Origin: Chromera velia
Taxonomy: Eukaryota; Sar; Chromeraceae
Direction: 5' to 3'
Assembly (NCBI GenBank): GCA_018398765.1
Contig: JAHBMJ010005879.1
Coordinates: 91,501 to 142,824 of the forward strand
Length of the DNA stretch: 51,324 bases
Shown here: positions 1 through 10,746 of the stretch, in pieces
Layout of the letters: every line of letters starts with the position of its first letter
How positions within the stretch are numbered: the first letter of the stretch is position 1
Notes under the pieces: model-generated
Databases searched by the model: none
The model's input: the letters and a program-made list of their open reading frames with translations, nothing else
Told to the model about the DNA's origin: nothing
Translations under genes and position numbers: made by a program

Positions 1-411
1 TAGAAGCAAGAGCAGCGGCCGAAAGAAACGAACAGTCAAGCGTCAGCGGCCGGAGCACACTGCTTCGGCAGGCTCCGAGGGTGGGGTCTGATACCTTAGC
101 CTAGCTGAAGAACGCCCCGCCCTGCTAGCTCTGGCAACAGATAGACATAGTGGGAAGGCCTAATGCGGAACTTATCAATCAATCAATCAATCAATCAATC
201 AACTCATTATAGTTCATGAGAAATTGACCTCCAAAGTTTGCTAAATTCCTGTTTTTAAATTCCTTTAGATTCCTAGCTAAATTCCTGTCTAAATTCCTAG
301 GTCTTTGCAGGATATGCAGGTTGCCGACAACTTGAAGACTTTGAGTACATAAATCAAGAAAACAATTAAATCAAATCGTTCATATGACTATCATTTTATT
401 CAGAAGACAGT
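1..411. other. Intergenic region with ATCA microsatellite
   Basis: No convincing coding sequence. A short (ATCA)n microsatellite lies at about 173-202. This is the 3' flank of the sulfhydryl oxidase gene, whose stop codon (CTA on this strand) is at 412-414. I found no tRNA-like cloverleaf. Confidence 0.5.
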
Positions 412-3400
412 CTAGCGCCCCCCTGGCGGTTGAAAACCGCTTCGCGGTGGTCTCATATTCGCAGGCATCCCTCCGAAACGCCGCCGCAGTCTAATTGCCC
501 AGGTGCGCACAAGTTTGAACAGCCCCCCTTTTCCATTCATGTAGTCCCCTCCTCCCCCAGGCTGCCTTCTCCTCTCTCCACCCCCCAAAGCGCCTAACTC
601 TTCATCTTCAAAATCCCCCCCGTCCCTCTGATGAGAATTCTCAGCAGCGGACAGAGCGAAAAAGAACAATGCGGCCATGAGCCCGCAAACTATCAGAAAG
701 ATGGATAACGTTGTCAGAAAGAAGTAAAAGGCAGGACTCGAGAACAAGGGTCCTAACAATCCTGCCAACCCCCCCCATGAATTACTACGAAAGACTGCAT
801 GCGCCCCCCCCCCTCCCGCCCCCCCTCCGGATGAAACAGACAAGCTCATCGCAGGCCCCAAGTGCACGAACCCATCATCCCAATACGATGCAGCAACAAA
901 AGCATTCAGCGCTTCGAGATCGAAAGCGCCATCAAAAGAGCTCCATCCTGCTCTCGCCTCTGCCCACGCTGCTTTTCGTCTGACTTTCTCCTCCGCTGAT
1001 GGCTCCCCTGCTGTCTCCTTCGGACTATCTAATCCCATACCCCGAGCTTCTGCCAAAACCAAACCTTGAGAGATAACAGGCACATGATGCCCCTGCAATC
1101 TGCATGTGGAGCACTCAGACGCGGGAGGCCAAAGGACATCCTGTCCGAGAAAACGTGTGGGGAGAATTTGAGTGCCATCAACGGGAGGGGGCAAATCTTT
1201 GCCGTCCGAATTCAATGGATGGGACGGGTCGGCAGCAATCCGCATGGTTGCACTGTTATGGAGACGCCACAACCACAGGACAAGGAGACGGAAATCTTTC
1301 AACCGCGTCTCCTCCGACGGCTGTCCCCTCGTTCTATATCTCTCTGTCTCTACAATCCATTTATCCACAAGGCCTCCAAATGCCTTTCCCGACACGCTCT
1401 CTGGTGGTCCCCCTTCCCTCTTTTGACTCCCCCCCTCCCATACAGAGACTGTCGGGTCTCCAGCTACCTCACTCACTTCACAACGTTCAAAATCACAGTT
1501 ATCAAAATTTCGGGAGAAGTGCAGACGACAAGCATCGCAGGAAAACAAAGAACCTCCAATGGTCCGGATTGCCCGGAGAGTTTGCATCGGAGTAGCAGGA
1601 AAGCACGTAGATATATGTGCGGGAGGTGGACGTGTGAGCGCATAGTCAGAGCAGGGGGCACGAGAGGCTACTGTCAGGAAGTGCAGAAGTGTCCACAATT
1701 GACACGTCACGACTGACTCTTCGGAAGGACATGAGAGGGCTGGGGGGTCTTGACCCTCACTCAATGGTTCTAGGGGTCCTAGTTTCCATTCTTTTATTTT
1801 CTCCCTCCATTCGACTAGGCTGATCCCCCCAACCCCCCTCTTTTCGACCCATTCCATCAGATCCCCAAAGGCTTTCCTGAAGGGCTCTCCGGGAAAGGAG
1901 GCGGAGAAGACATACAACAGCTGGAGAAGAGATTCAGTCTCCCACCCCGTCAACGTTTCCCGACCTAGAAAGATCCAATTACGGAGAATGAACTGGGCAC
2001 CCTGCAGGAAGGAAGCAAAAATAGAAAGACCAAAAAAAGATTGCAAAGACTGAATAAGGGTTTCTGAGAGAGAAGAAACACGCAAAACACAGTTACGAAG
2101 AGCACAAAGAAGAAAAGGAAACAACGGACTGTAGACACACAAGTGAAAGGAGGGCAGAGAGGAGACCAGAGGCCTGGATGGATCTGAAAGAAAACCCTAA
2201 ACCGACAGTCAAAAGACCAACCAGGAACCTCAACCTTCCCCCCCCCCGCTCCACCAGACCTGTAATGCGTCGTGAAGACGATCATGTGCTGTCGAGCGAA
2301 GAGCAGGCCACCGGACAGTCAGGCTGCCTCCCCCCCCCTCTCCACCCAGTGCCTCTTTCGGTTTGACTACCAGGTTTACGAGAGTGGGTTGAACCGTCTC
2401 AGAGGGGGAGGCTAAGGTAGACAATACCGCAATGGGAGACTCCACAGGAGGTGAGGGGGGAAGGGGGGGGGATCCAGCGTTCTTAGTGCTCGTGTCAGGA
2501 AAAGGGGGGGGCGCCTCTCCAGGTGGAAAGTCAGACGACGGTTTTTCTGGCTGTTGTTGTTCTGAAGGTCCTTTGTTGCCTCTGTTGGCTAACGGGAGGG
2601 AAGGGAAACGGACTTGGGGAGGGGGGGGGTTTGCCTGTGGGGGGGGTTCGGGGTCAACAAAAGCGTTTTCTTTGAGCCATGAGATAATTTTTTGAACTGA
2701 ACGAGAATTCCGGATTTCTGCCCCTTTCTGTTTTATTTCTTGATTAGGATCATTCTCCTGCTCCTTGATTGGGGGCGGGCCAGGGTCACCTCCCTCGCCC
2801 TTTCCCTCTCCTTCCTTTTTGTTTGAATTCGAGTCCGCATGGAACAGAGGAGAGCCAGCCGGTAAATTGAAGGCCTTCATCGTGGGAAAGGCAGAGATGC
2901 CAAACTTTCTGCAAAAGTCATCCTGCACGCAGAATCGAGTTCGACTTGGTTGCTTGTCACACGGCTGGCGCGCGATCCCTCTATTGCATGTGCGTGTTGT
3001 TTGGCCATGGGGGTGTTTGAAAACAAATGCGTGTCTCCTGATTATCCAGTACCACGAACTGAACAAGGAAGGTGTGATGTCTGTCACCCGCCACAGTCAT
3101 GTGATCTGATCTACTCCGATCCTTCTTTGTTTGCCTTTTTTTGTTCACCAACGTTTTTCACTCGGTGCCCTTTTCAACTTATGGGCGGAAATCAGACACT
3201 TTGTGAACGGATGGATGGATGAATGGATGGATAGATCAGTGGATGGATGGAAAGGAGAAGAAATGAAGAAGGAAAAAAAAGAAAGAAGCAAAGAACACAC
3301 GGCCCGCTGACCCTCTCTCACTCTCACCTGCACTGCACAGTCGACCGCACTGAAATGGACGTCCGCGTTGAGTGCAAACTTTGCTGCCATGTCTTTGTAT

Positions 3401-4300
3401 GTTGGAGCGACTGCATTCGTTCAGGCACGCAGGCAGATGGACAGAAGTGTACGGAAGGGAGAAGGACACTCGAGGGGAAGGGACGACTCGGGGGTCCGAG
3501 AGGGACGGAGCATCTGTCTGACATGAAATTGAAAAGCTGAGTGTTCTGACCTTTCGTTACCGGGTTCCAACGCTACGTGAGCAGTGCTTATAAAAGAGAA
3601 CAAAAATAGCCGTAGGAAGACTCAGTTAGGGGGAAGGAGAGGAGGAAGGAGAAGAGGGACTGACAGTGATGGCAATGAGGGCACCATGCTGCAGACACAA
3701 GCAGGGACAAGAGTCTCGTGAGGGCACTATCTTTCAGTGCAGTGGAATGCACAGCGATTATGTGACAGGAAGCTCTCTAAAGGCAGAACCTTGGACCCTG
3801 TCGGACTAGTGAGTGGCCATGCATGTGGGTGTGCAACGCACGACGAGAGAGGACGAGACGGGACAATTGAACAGAGTGTAGAGGGTGAAGAAGGAAGAAG
3901 AGAGGTAATGTCAGAGACAAACAGCACTATCATTATGTCGGCTGACCAGCGTAGAAGAGAACGATAGACACCTGCACGCATGTGAACAACACAGAAAGCA
4001 GGAATCGGCGGAGGCAACAAAAGATTGGTGGTTCAGTCAGGCACGCAGGTACATCTCTTTAGCCACCCTCTTTTTCTCTCTCGCAACTCTTTCCTAAAAC
4101 CAGCAATTTAAACAACTGACGCCGGATTTTTGGAGCACATGTTGGTCGAAGTCTTCGGGTTTCAACAGTTCCCTCACGTGGCCGTCTCCGACAAACAAAT
4201 GTCCCCCGCTGGACCGGAGGAGGGCTTCCCCTTCGTCCCCCCATAAGAGGAAAAAGAGAACCCAAAGAACAAAACGGAGACAAAGCACACGCCTTCCCAT
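412..4300 (-). CDS. QSOX: Quiescin-type sulfhydryl oxidase (PDI-like thioredoxin domain + Erv/ALR domain)
   Basis: Six exons on the minus strand: 4300-4121, 3971-3947, 3688-3665, 3410-3328, 2922-2260, 2001-412. All phases close to give about 854 aa. The start is a true ATG (4300), followed by a hydrophobic signal peptide (residues ~6-20). The spliced sequence reads VSIVLFYAAWCPHCHHFAP, a PDI/thioredoxin active site with CPHC at residues 71-74; the cis-proline region is FGISAFPT (P117). A proline-rich linker follows (residues ~130-300), then a QSOX-like helical stretch and the Erv domain: WTLLHFLT, redox motif CDAC (480-483), WLWRLHN (FAD-binding HN region) and distal CSTC (622-625). A single membrane helix lies at ~749-775 with a short basic tail. 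QSOX enzymes oxidise thiols to disulfides with FAD and O2 in the secretory pathway. Oddities: CPHC rather than CGHC, two micro-exons of 25 and 24 nt, and HNSAT where HNxVN is usual. The family call rests on motifs; exact borders are inferred from splice signals. Confidence 0.86.
3208..3252 (+). repeat. TGGA/ATGG tetranucleotide microsatellite
   Basis: Imperfect ATGG repeats (with variants such as tagatcag) lie inside intron 4 of the sulfhydryl oxidase gene. The same motif is hugely expanded in the first intron of the leucine-rich-repeat gene (25.2-26.7 kb). Confidence 0.8.
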
Positions 4301-4769
4301 GCCGTCCAGTTTTCTGGAGGCGTTGAGGATATGCGTATTTCGAGTGGACGTGTAAAGCTCGTTTCTGAGTCAACGTGTTTCGACCGCAACAGCAGCCAGA
4401 GAGGAAGAAAGGTGGGAAGTAGCAAGGAAGATGACAAATTCTAGGTCTCCTAAGGACAATTTCTACCGAGGGATGCTGAGATCGAGACTGTTTCTCACGA
4501 AAGCTGGCACTTAGTGCATGGCACTGGTGAGATCTGGTGAGGTGATGATGAGGTATTGATGAGGTGATGTGAGGTGTAATTATATGTGATCGAGCTAGGT
4601 GCATGTGAAGATGATCGCGAAGATGAAGATGTACGTGTCAGATCGCTAGCTGCGGCGGCGGGCGGCGGCGCACATGCAGCTGGCTCCGCATGTCTCCGCC
4701 GCGCCCGGCCGCGCGCGTCGGCGCCCATGGCGCGCCGCACTTAATTTTTTGCCACATCACTGATCACCC
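4301..4769. promoter_or_regulatory. Upstream region of sulfhydryl oxidase gene with CpG-rich block
   Basis: No supported gene. A GATGA/GAGGT-type purine-rich stretch (~4530-4635) is followed by a sharply GC- and CpG-rich block (~4646-4738, many CGGCGG and GCGCGC), then an abrupt change to the dispersed repeat at ~4770. The position about 350 bp upstream of the minus-strand ATG fits a promoter or CpG-rich 5' region, but no specific element is recognisable. Confidence 0.35.
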
Positions 4770-5500
4770 CTGACACCGGTCCAGAAATCCAGAAAAACCT
4801 CAATCATCATCCAGGAAAGGGGACCGTGCGTATCCCTTCCAAGCGGACCCTCGGCCACCGCCGCCACCTTATTTGAACCTGCGTGACGGTAGTTGATCGG
4901 CCAGCCGCCACCACCATCACGTCGGGGGACGTCCCCCCCGTCCCCCACATTTAATTTGCCTACCACCACCACGAAGTTTTGGGATGTCACAACTAGGGTG
5001 GCAGAGGCGATGTCGGGCCGACCGAGTACATGGTGTGTCCGAATTAACGCATGCATAGATTGATCAATGTATGCTAATGTGTTCTGCTGTATATGTGTGC
5101 AGGTCACACGTTTCAAATACAGAGAAGACACCTGGAGAACGGAGCTGGGATCTGAATATAAGTCTGCAAAGATGTGCTGTTTTGGTGTGACTTTCCATCA
5201 TGTATGTGTAGAGGGTGCGAGGGAAGAGATTGCAAATTTAAAGAAGAAAGAAGCAATGGTGGGTAACAGAGGCCTGAATACATACGAAAACATGAGACTT
5301 CAGAAAGCTTCTTAGACGTCACAGAGAGAAGATTTTTAGCCATCCATTCATTCAAAGCTGTGTTGTTCTATAGTGTCTATATTTTTTCGAACGAGTTCCG
5401 ACAGTTAGATCCTTGAAAGATCGTCTTTTTGTACATTTTTTTTCATATGTTGCTTTAGCTCTGAGCAGGGAGGATCAAAACAACGGTCTGTGATCTGGCT
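4770..5500 (+). repeat. Dispersed repeat, copy A
   Basis: About 700 bp, nearly collinear with copy B (6048-6845). Shared blocks include ccctgacaccggtccag, the run ggggaccgtgcgtatccc, the cccccccgtcccccacattt segment, and the end gcagggaggatcaaaacaac. Copy A has an extra ~30-bp insertion (ccagaaaaacctcaatcatc and flanks) near 4790-4815 that copies B and C lack. No long open frame is conserved between copies, so this is probably a non-coding mobile or duplicated unit. The class is unknown. Confidence 0.75.
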
Positions 5501-6047
5501 TTTTTTACTCCTTTTCTAAAAGAAAAATGTCATGATCTCTATGTATGGCCTATGTGCCTGCATGTGAGTGAGTGGAGAGGCAAACAGGTATATCTTCTCA
5601 AATATGTGCACCCTCCCATATAGACCGATTGCACGGCATGTATGCACACTATGTATAACTGTATAGATCGGTATAGATATTTATGTCTATCTTCCTGTCT
5701 CTCTTTTTAGCTCGCTTCAGCTCTTTTCCTTGCGTGAGTGAGTGAGTAAGTGAGTAAATGAGTGAGTATGTGTGTGTGTGTGTGTGTGTGTGTATGTATA
5801 TAAAATTGTGTGTGTATGCATAGATATGTGTGCGTAACCACAATGTGTGTTCCCGTATGTGCTTGCAGGCATTTGAACATTTTAATCTAGGAGAAACCTT
5901 GGAAAACGTGAGTTTCATGTATACTTCTGCATGTGTCTGCTTATATGCGCGCGCACTTCACTCTGAGAGTGTCTATGGCGGTCTGTCTTTGTGAATGCCC
6001 CTCTGTCTTTATCAGTCTGCATGAGAGTGTGTGTTTGTTTTCTAGGT
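5500..6047. other. Intergenic spacer between repeat copies with TG microsatellite
   Basis: No gene seen. It contains GAGT/GTGA repeats (~5735-5768) and a (TG)n run (~5768-5792), plus further TG-rich sequence. Short open frames here are produced by the simple repeats. Confidence 0.5.
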
Positions 6048-6845
6048 ATATGTCTGTCTGTTTCTTTTTCTTTCTGCCTACCATCGTCTGCTCTCTTTCT
6101 TGTCTGTCTGCCTGTCTGCCGCTGCCTGCCTATCTGCCATCGCCCCTAACACCAGTCCAGGAAAGGGGACCGTGCATATCCCTTCCAAGCGGACCTTCGG
6201 CCACCGCCGCCGCCTTATTTGAACCTGCGTAACGGTAGTTGATCGGCCTGCCGCCACCACCGCCACATTGGGAGATGTCCCCCCCGTCCCCCACATTTAA
6301 TTTGCCTACTATCACCACGAAGTTTGGGGATGTTATAAATAGGGTAGCAGGGGCGATGTCGGGCCGACCGAGTGCATGGTGCATCCAAATTAACGCATGC
6401 ATAGATTGATCAATGCATGCTAATGTATTCTGCTGTATATGTGTGCAGGTCACACGTTTCAAATATAAAGAAGACACCTGAAGAACGGAGCCGGGATCTG
6501 AATGTAAGTCTGTGAAGATGTGCTGTTTTAGTGTGACTTTCCATTGTATGTGTGTAGAGGGTGCGAGGGAAGAGATTGCAAATTTAAAGAAGAAAGAAGC
6601 AACGGTGGGCAACAGAGGCCTGAATACATACGAAAACATGAGACTTCAGAAAGCTTCTTGGACGTCACAGAGAGAAGATTTTTAGCCATCCATTCATTCA
6701 AAGCTGTGTTGTTCTGTAGTCTCTATGTTTTTTCGAACGAGTTCCGACAGTTAGATCCTCGAAAAGTCGTCTTTTTATGCATTTTTTTTCATGTGTTGTT
6801 TTAGGTCTGAGCAGGGAGGATCAAAACAACGGTCTGCGATCATCA
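6048..6845 (+). repeat. Dispersed repeat, copy B (longest copy)
   Basis: Matches copy A (4770-5500) from about 6139 to the end. In its first ~90 bp (tctgtctg/ttctttctgcctacc pyrimidine-rich block) it matches only copy C (17195-17287). Copy B therefore contains the full visible extent of the repeat. Both A and B end at the same point (aacggtctg, then y, then gatc), suggesting a defined 3' boundary. I see no inverted termini. Confidence 0.75.
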
Positions 6846-9582
6846 TGTTTCCTTCCTCCCTGCCTCCCTCTCCACCATGGTCCTCTTCTTCACCTCCTCC
6901 CTCTCTGTTTGCCTTCTCCCCTTTTCTTTGAGGTGATCGTACGCATGTCTGTATGATGTTTGCCCTCGGTGCATCGCTTTCTGCAGCTACTCAATGGTAT
7001 CGAGTCTCCGCAACGATTCCAGAGATTCTGTCTCGATACCACCAGAGGTGACAGCTTTTCAGTTTCGCCAGAAGGCACCTTGGGTATACGACCACCCTTG
7101 CAGTATCCTGTGGTGTTTGCGTTTTATGAAGGAGTACAGGCAAGCACAAAGGATAATCGGCGATGAGATGCCACGGATCATCCATCGGATACAGTTTTTT
7201 GCCCACGTTAAGGAGTCTAGAATCTCTCAGTACTAAGTAGCATACTTGTTGAGAAGCTGTCGGTTCGTAGTCCTGAGTACTGAGTACCCCGTGTTGAATC
7301 TGTCTAGCAGTCATACTACACAAGATATTGACATGACCGGCATTGCCGAATGATTTCCATTGGTATCAGTTGCCATACTTCTCCCGTCCTTGTCTGGTGT
7401 ATGAATAGGGATAAAACTAAACAATAAGACCTTAATAACAGTTTTGGATCCGTATTTTTTGAAGTATCACTTAATTTAATACTGCATTGAGGCTTAAAGT
7501 GATACTAATGACACTTATGACGCTTAATTTTTTATTTCAATATAATATAAAACTATTCTCCTAAAATAGCGGGGGGGCCAATTTTTGAATTTATCCCCCC
7601 CCCAAAAAAGAAAATAGTGTTACAAGCATCAAAAATGTCATCCTAAGCCTAGCCTAGCTCCCTACACTAATGACATTTAAAATAATAGAATGATATTTCT
7701 TCTATATAGAGTGACACTATGCTACTTAGCAAGGGGTAAGGCAATCATGTTAAAATGAGACTAAAGCCCCCTTTGCTCATCATATCCTTAAAGTTATATA
7801 CTGTCTACTATTTATATCCCATATTTTGATCCTAGTACTTTTAGGGTCGATTCTTTTTGAGAGTTTTCTTAAGCTCAATAAGAATGACAGGCTATACTCT
7901 AATAAGAAAATACGTCCCTAGGCGTATTAACTATAAAACTCAGTCGCCCCCAGGTACGTAAAAGGTCAAAACACCACCACCCATGCATATGATAGGCAAG
8001 TTTATTCAAACTCTTATGTACCTATCCCGTGGTTGACAGACTGCCATACCCTGGGATAGATGAGGAAGGAGTATCTACATTAGAGAAAAAATGGTATATA
8101 CTGTCAATCACTGCCCCCTTTTTAGAAAGGCTAGAACAAGGCCATTTATACCTGTCTGTAGCATTTACATTGATGGGCTACTGAAGAAAAGAGAGAAAAA
8201 GGGGAGAGATCGAGTACCAACTTTAACAAGGGGGGCGTTTTACTAATAGGGCGGGCTGTGTAGGTATGGGCATAGGTGTTTTAGATATTCTATAAAGTTC
8301 CATGGTTATCATATCTTTTTGGACTTAAAGGGGCTCTAACAGTATCTAGAGCTCTTTTTTTTTTCACCATCTATAATTACGTCTATCCTCATAATATTTG
8401 TATTCATGTTTTCATACTATAAAAGGTTTTCCACTGCCTAGGAAAGAAAAAACCTGCCTGCTACCTGTCCTTCTATTATATACCTTAAACAGTTTCTAGG
8501 GGGAAAGGATTGATAATATCCTTTTAAAGGCAAAGTTAGTGCTTAGAGAGAAAAACAAAAATATTTTTTTGGAGTACCCTCTGAGAAAGTTCTTCCCTGA
8601 TGAACTTACTGAGATGGCTGAACATCTATCTACTGATAGTATTATGTTAATAACGTGGAGTGACTGTAGGCTAATCTCTTTATTTTCTTTTTTTCTTTAT
8701 ACCTAAAAAGAAGAAAACGACCACAGGACTTCTTTTGTACTAACAGTTGTCTCACCAGATAAAAAAGAAGCTCCAGCTATGCTTTAAGCATCTGAATAAA
8801 CGTTGGAAGACATTTTTAAGGTCAAAACATCTTCTGATAGATTGCTTTAAGAGAGAGATAGAGAGAGAGATAGAAAAACAGATTAAAGAAGGAGATTCTT
8901 AAAAGCTATTTATAAGACTGGATAATAACTGACGACTCTTTTAAAAGTAATTCAATAAATACGGTCCTTTAGAACTGCTATTATAATATTTTAACAAATA
9001 CTTTAAAAAATATTATAGCCTCCTGCAATTATTTATGTTTATTTACATATAGCAAGAGACATACCGTCCCTTTCAGCTGTTATAGATCAGCTCTTAGAAA
9101 GTATGACGCAGGTGGAGGTCGTGCAGATAGAGAGATAGACACAGAGAGACAGTCTTTACATCAGAGGAGTCCATACAATCAGACAAAGACTCAAGCTGAA
9201 GGTTTCTTCCCCTCTCTTCCTGTTCCCTCTTCCCTTTTCCCCTCCTTTGCCCTGTTCGCTTCTTTTCTCTTTGCTTGTTGTCGCTGAGTCCCACGGGGGA
9301 AGCAGGAGAAGGATATCATTCAGACAGATTTCGATCATCCATGAAAAGTTATGCAAAGTGTACATGCACATTCATAACACTGCGAAAAATAGAAAAGTTG
9401 CTCTTCCAATTCAGAGGAACTCTCTCCGAGTCGTCAAAACACATGTCACAGATCTGCCATCCATCGGAGTCAGGAGAATCATTTCTTTGCAAATTCAAAA
9501 GGCATGCCCATACACAGGTACAGATTCCCTTCTCTGCGGCTACAATTTCGATGCATCGATCAAAAGAAACTCAACACGGGGA
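6846..9582. other. AT-rich, gene-poor region
   Basis: From ~7380 to ~9060 the sequence becomes strongly AT-rich, with stops in all frames and no open frame of note. Short open frames at 6960-7323 on both strands overlap each other and lack family features. A G run followed by a C run (ggggggg at ~7570 and ccccccccc at ~7597) forms an imperfect inverted pair. GAGA repeats lie at ~8850-8875. The segment 9061-9582 returns to mixed composition and has a pyrimidine-rich stretch (~9205-9260). I identify no gene. Confidence 0.5.
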
Positions 9583-10080
9583 TCATAGACATTTCAAGGA
9601 AGAAGAAAACGAGTGTCGCGAGGTAGAGGCAGCAAGCGGAAGAACCAATGCACGGGCAGTGTTCACTTCCTCAAAGACATGGAAAGGAGAGAAATCTGCG
9701 TCCGCAATCACTACAGGCATGGCGAGTGTGAGAAGGAACTCAAGCCAGAACTCGACAATCATGACCATTATCGAGTTCACAAACGTCATGCTTTCTATTT
9801 TGCCGAACGCAGTATCGGGAGCGCCAAAGTGGAGGATCATTCCAAAGATAGCTACCAGCAGGATGCTTAAGAAATCTACAAATTGGTGAAGCGTGAACTT
9901 TTTTATGAATATCGCCGCCCATCTCTCCCCGCTGATGACCTCCTGTGTTTTGTCTCCGTCGCCGTCACCGTCGATCACCTTGCTTGCGATGTGAACGACC
10001 AAGCTCTCTGCATATGTACGTATGAAAGGAGAGCTCAAAAAATAGGAAGGACAAAGATTGGGACAGGGATAGCGAGGCAT
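9583..10080 (-). CDS. Predicted membrane-protein ORF, possibly an exon or gene fragment
   Basis: An open frame of 165 codons from a true ATG at 10080 to TGA at 9583-9585. It encodes two hydrophobic segments, FVDFLSILLVAIFGMILHFG and FVNSIMVMIVEFWLEFLLTL, the second followed by an acidic turn (ADADFSPFHVFEE). Its amino-acid make-up looks like a real protein rather than a shadow. A candidate acceptor (acatatgcag) precedes codon AGC at ~10006, so the true exon may begin at 10007 rather than at the ATG. No upstream exon is visible because the ~635-bp satellite array begins immediately on that side, so the gene could be truncated. I do not recognise the family. Confidence 0.42.
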   Translation of the reverse strand: MPRYPCPNLCPSYFLSSPFIRTYAESLVVHIASKVIDGDGDGDKTQEVISGERWAAIFIKKFTLHQFVDFLSILLVAIFGMILHFGAPDTAFGKIESMTFVNSIMVMIVEFWLEFLLTLAMPVVIADADFSPFHVFEEVNTARALVLPLAASTSRHSFSSSLKCL

Positions 10081-10082
10081 AT

Positions 10083-10704
10083 CCTAATATGTATGTGTGT
10101 ATGTGTATGTCTATATGTATACATGATGTTGTATGTTGGAATTGCGGTTGCTTGTCTGGCATGTCAGGATTGAGAGTATGCACATTGGTACTGCGGCTTG
10201 TGCCAGGACGATTTTAAATTATGCGCGCGACCGATCGTTCACGGGGTGGTGTTTGAGCCATGCCGAGGTTTATTGATTTTTCGTGCCGTACGTGTATTTG
10301 GCATCGAATTGGTATGTGTCCGTCTATCTATACATGCGTACTGAGATACAGGCATGTGAGATTTCGAGTAGAAGGACTGCTCTTCCACTGAACACAGTGC
10401 TGCCGCCTATTAGCACAGTGTGGAGACGGTTAGGACATACGTTACAGCTGTCTGAAGTAACGCGATTTCTAAGGTAACATTAATTGTGCCTGTTCTCGAG
10501 GCGGCGTTTGGCAAAGAACTCGAGATTTTCACGATACACCTGTAGGCAATTGTTTTACCTTCAGGAGCAAGGTGCGGTTTGTTTTTTAAGCAGAACTGTA
10601 GGCAGAAAGGTAGACACTTTCCTGGAAGTCTGCTTGAAAGTAGGTGTGTATATGTGTCTATGTCTATGTCTATGTCTGTGCTTGTGTCTGTGTCGTGTGT
10701 GTAT

Positions 10705-10746
<42 letters not shown>

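Noticed and set aside
1066-1716. Plus-strand frames of 163-216 codons opposite the QSOX Erv exon
   Set aside because: They are shadows of the minus-strand exon, which carries clear Erv motifs.
5755-5800. CRISPR-like or regularly spaced repeat
   Set aside because: Only simple TG/GAGT repeats without spacers; the genome is eukaryotic, and no array with unique spacers occurs anywhere in the window.
6960-7323. Overlapping frames on both strands as a gene
   Set aside because: Neither strand shows splice-consistent neighbours or a family motif; evidence is equal for both and weak.
9275-9889. Plus-strand frame of 204 codons
   Set aside because: It overlaps the minus-strand membrane-protein frame, which has coherent hydrophobic segments; the plus-strand product has no domain-like pattern and its first codon is not ATG.
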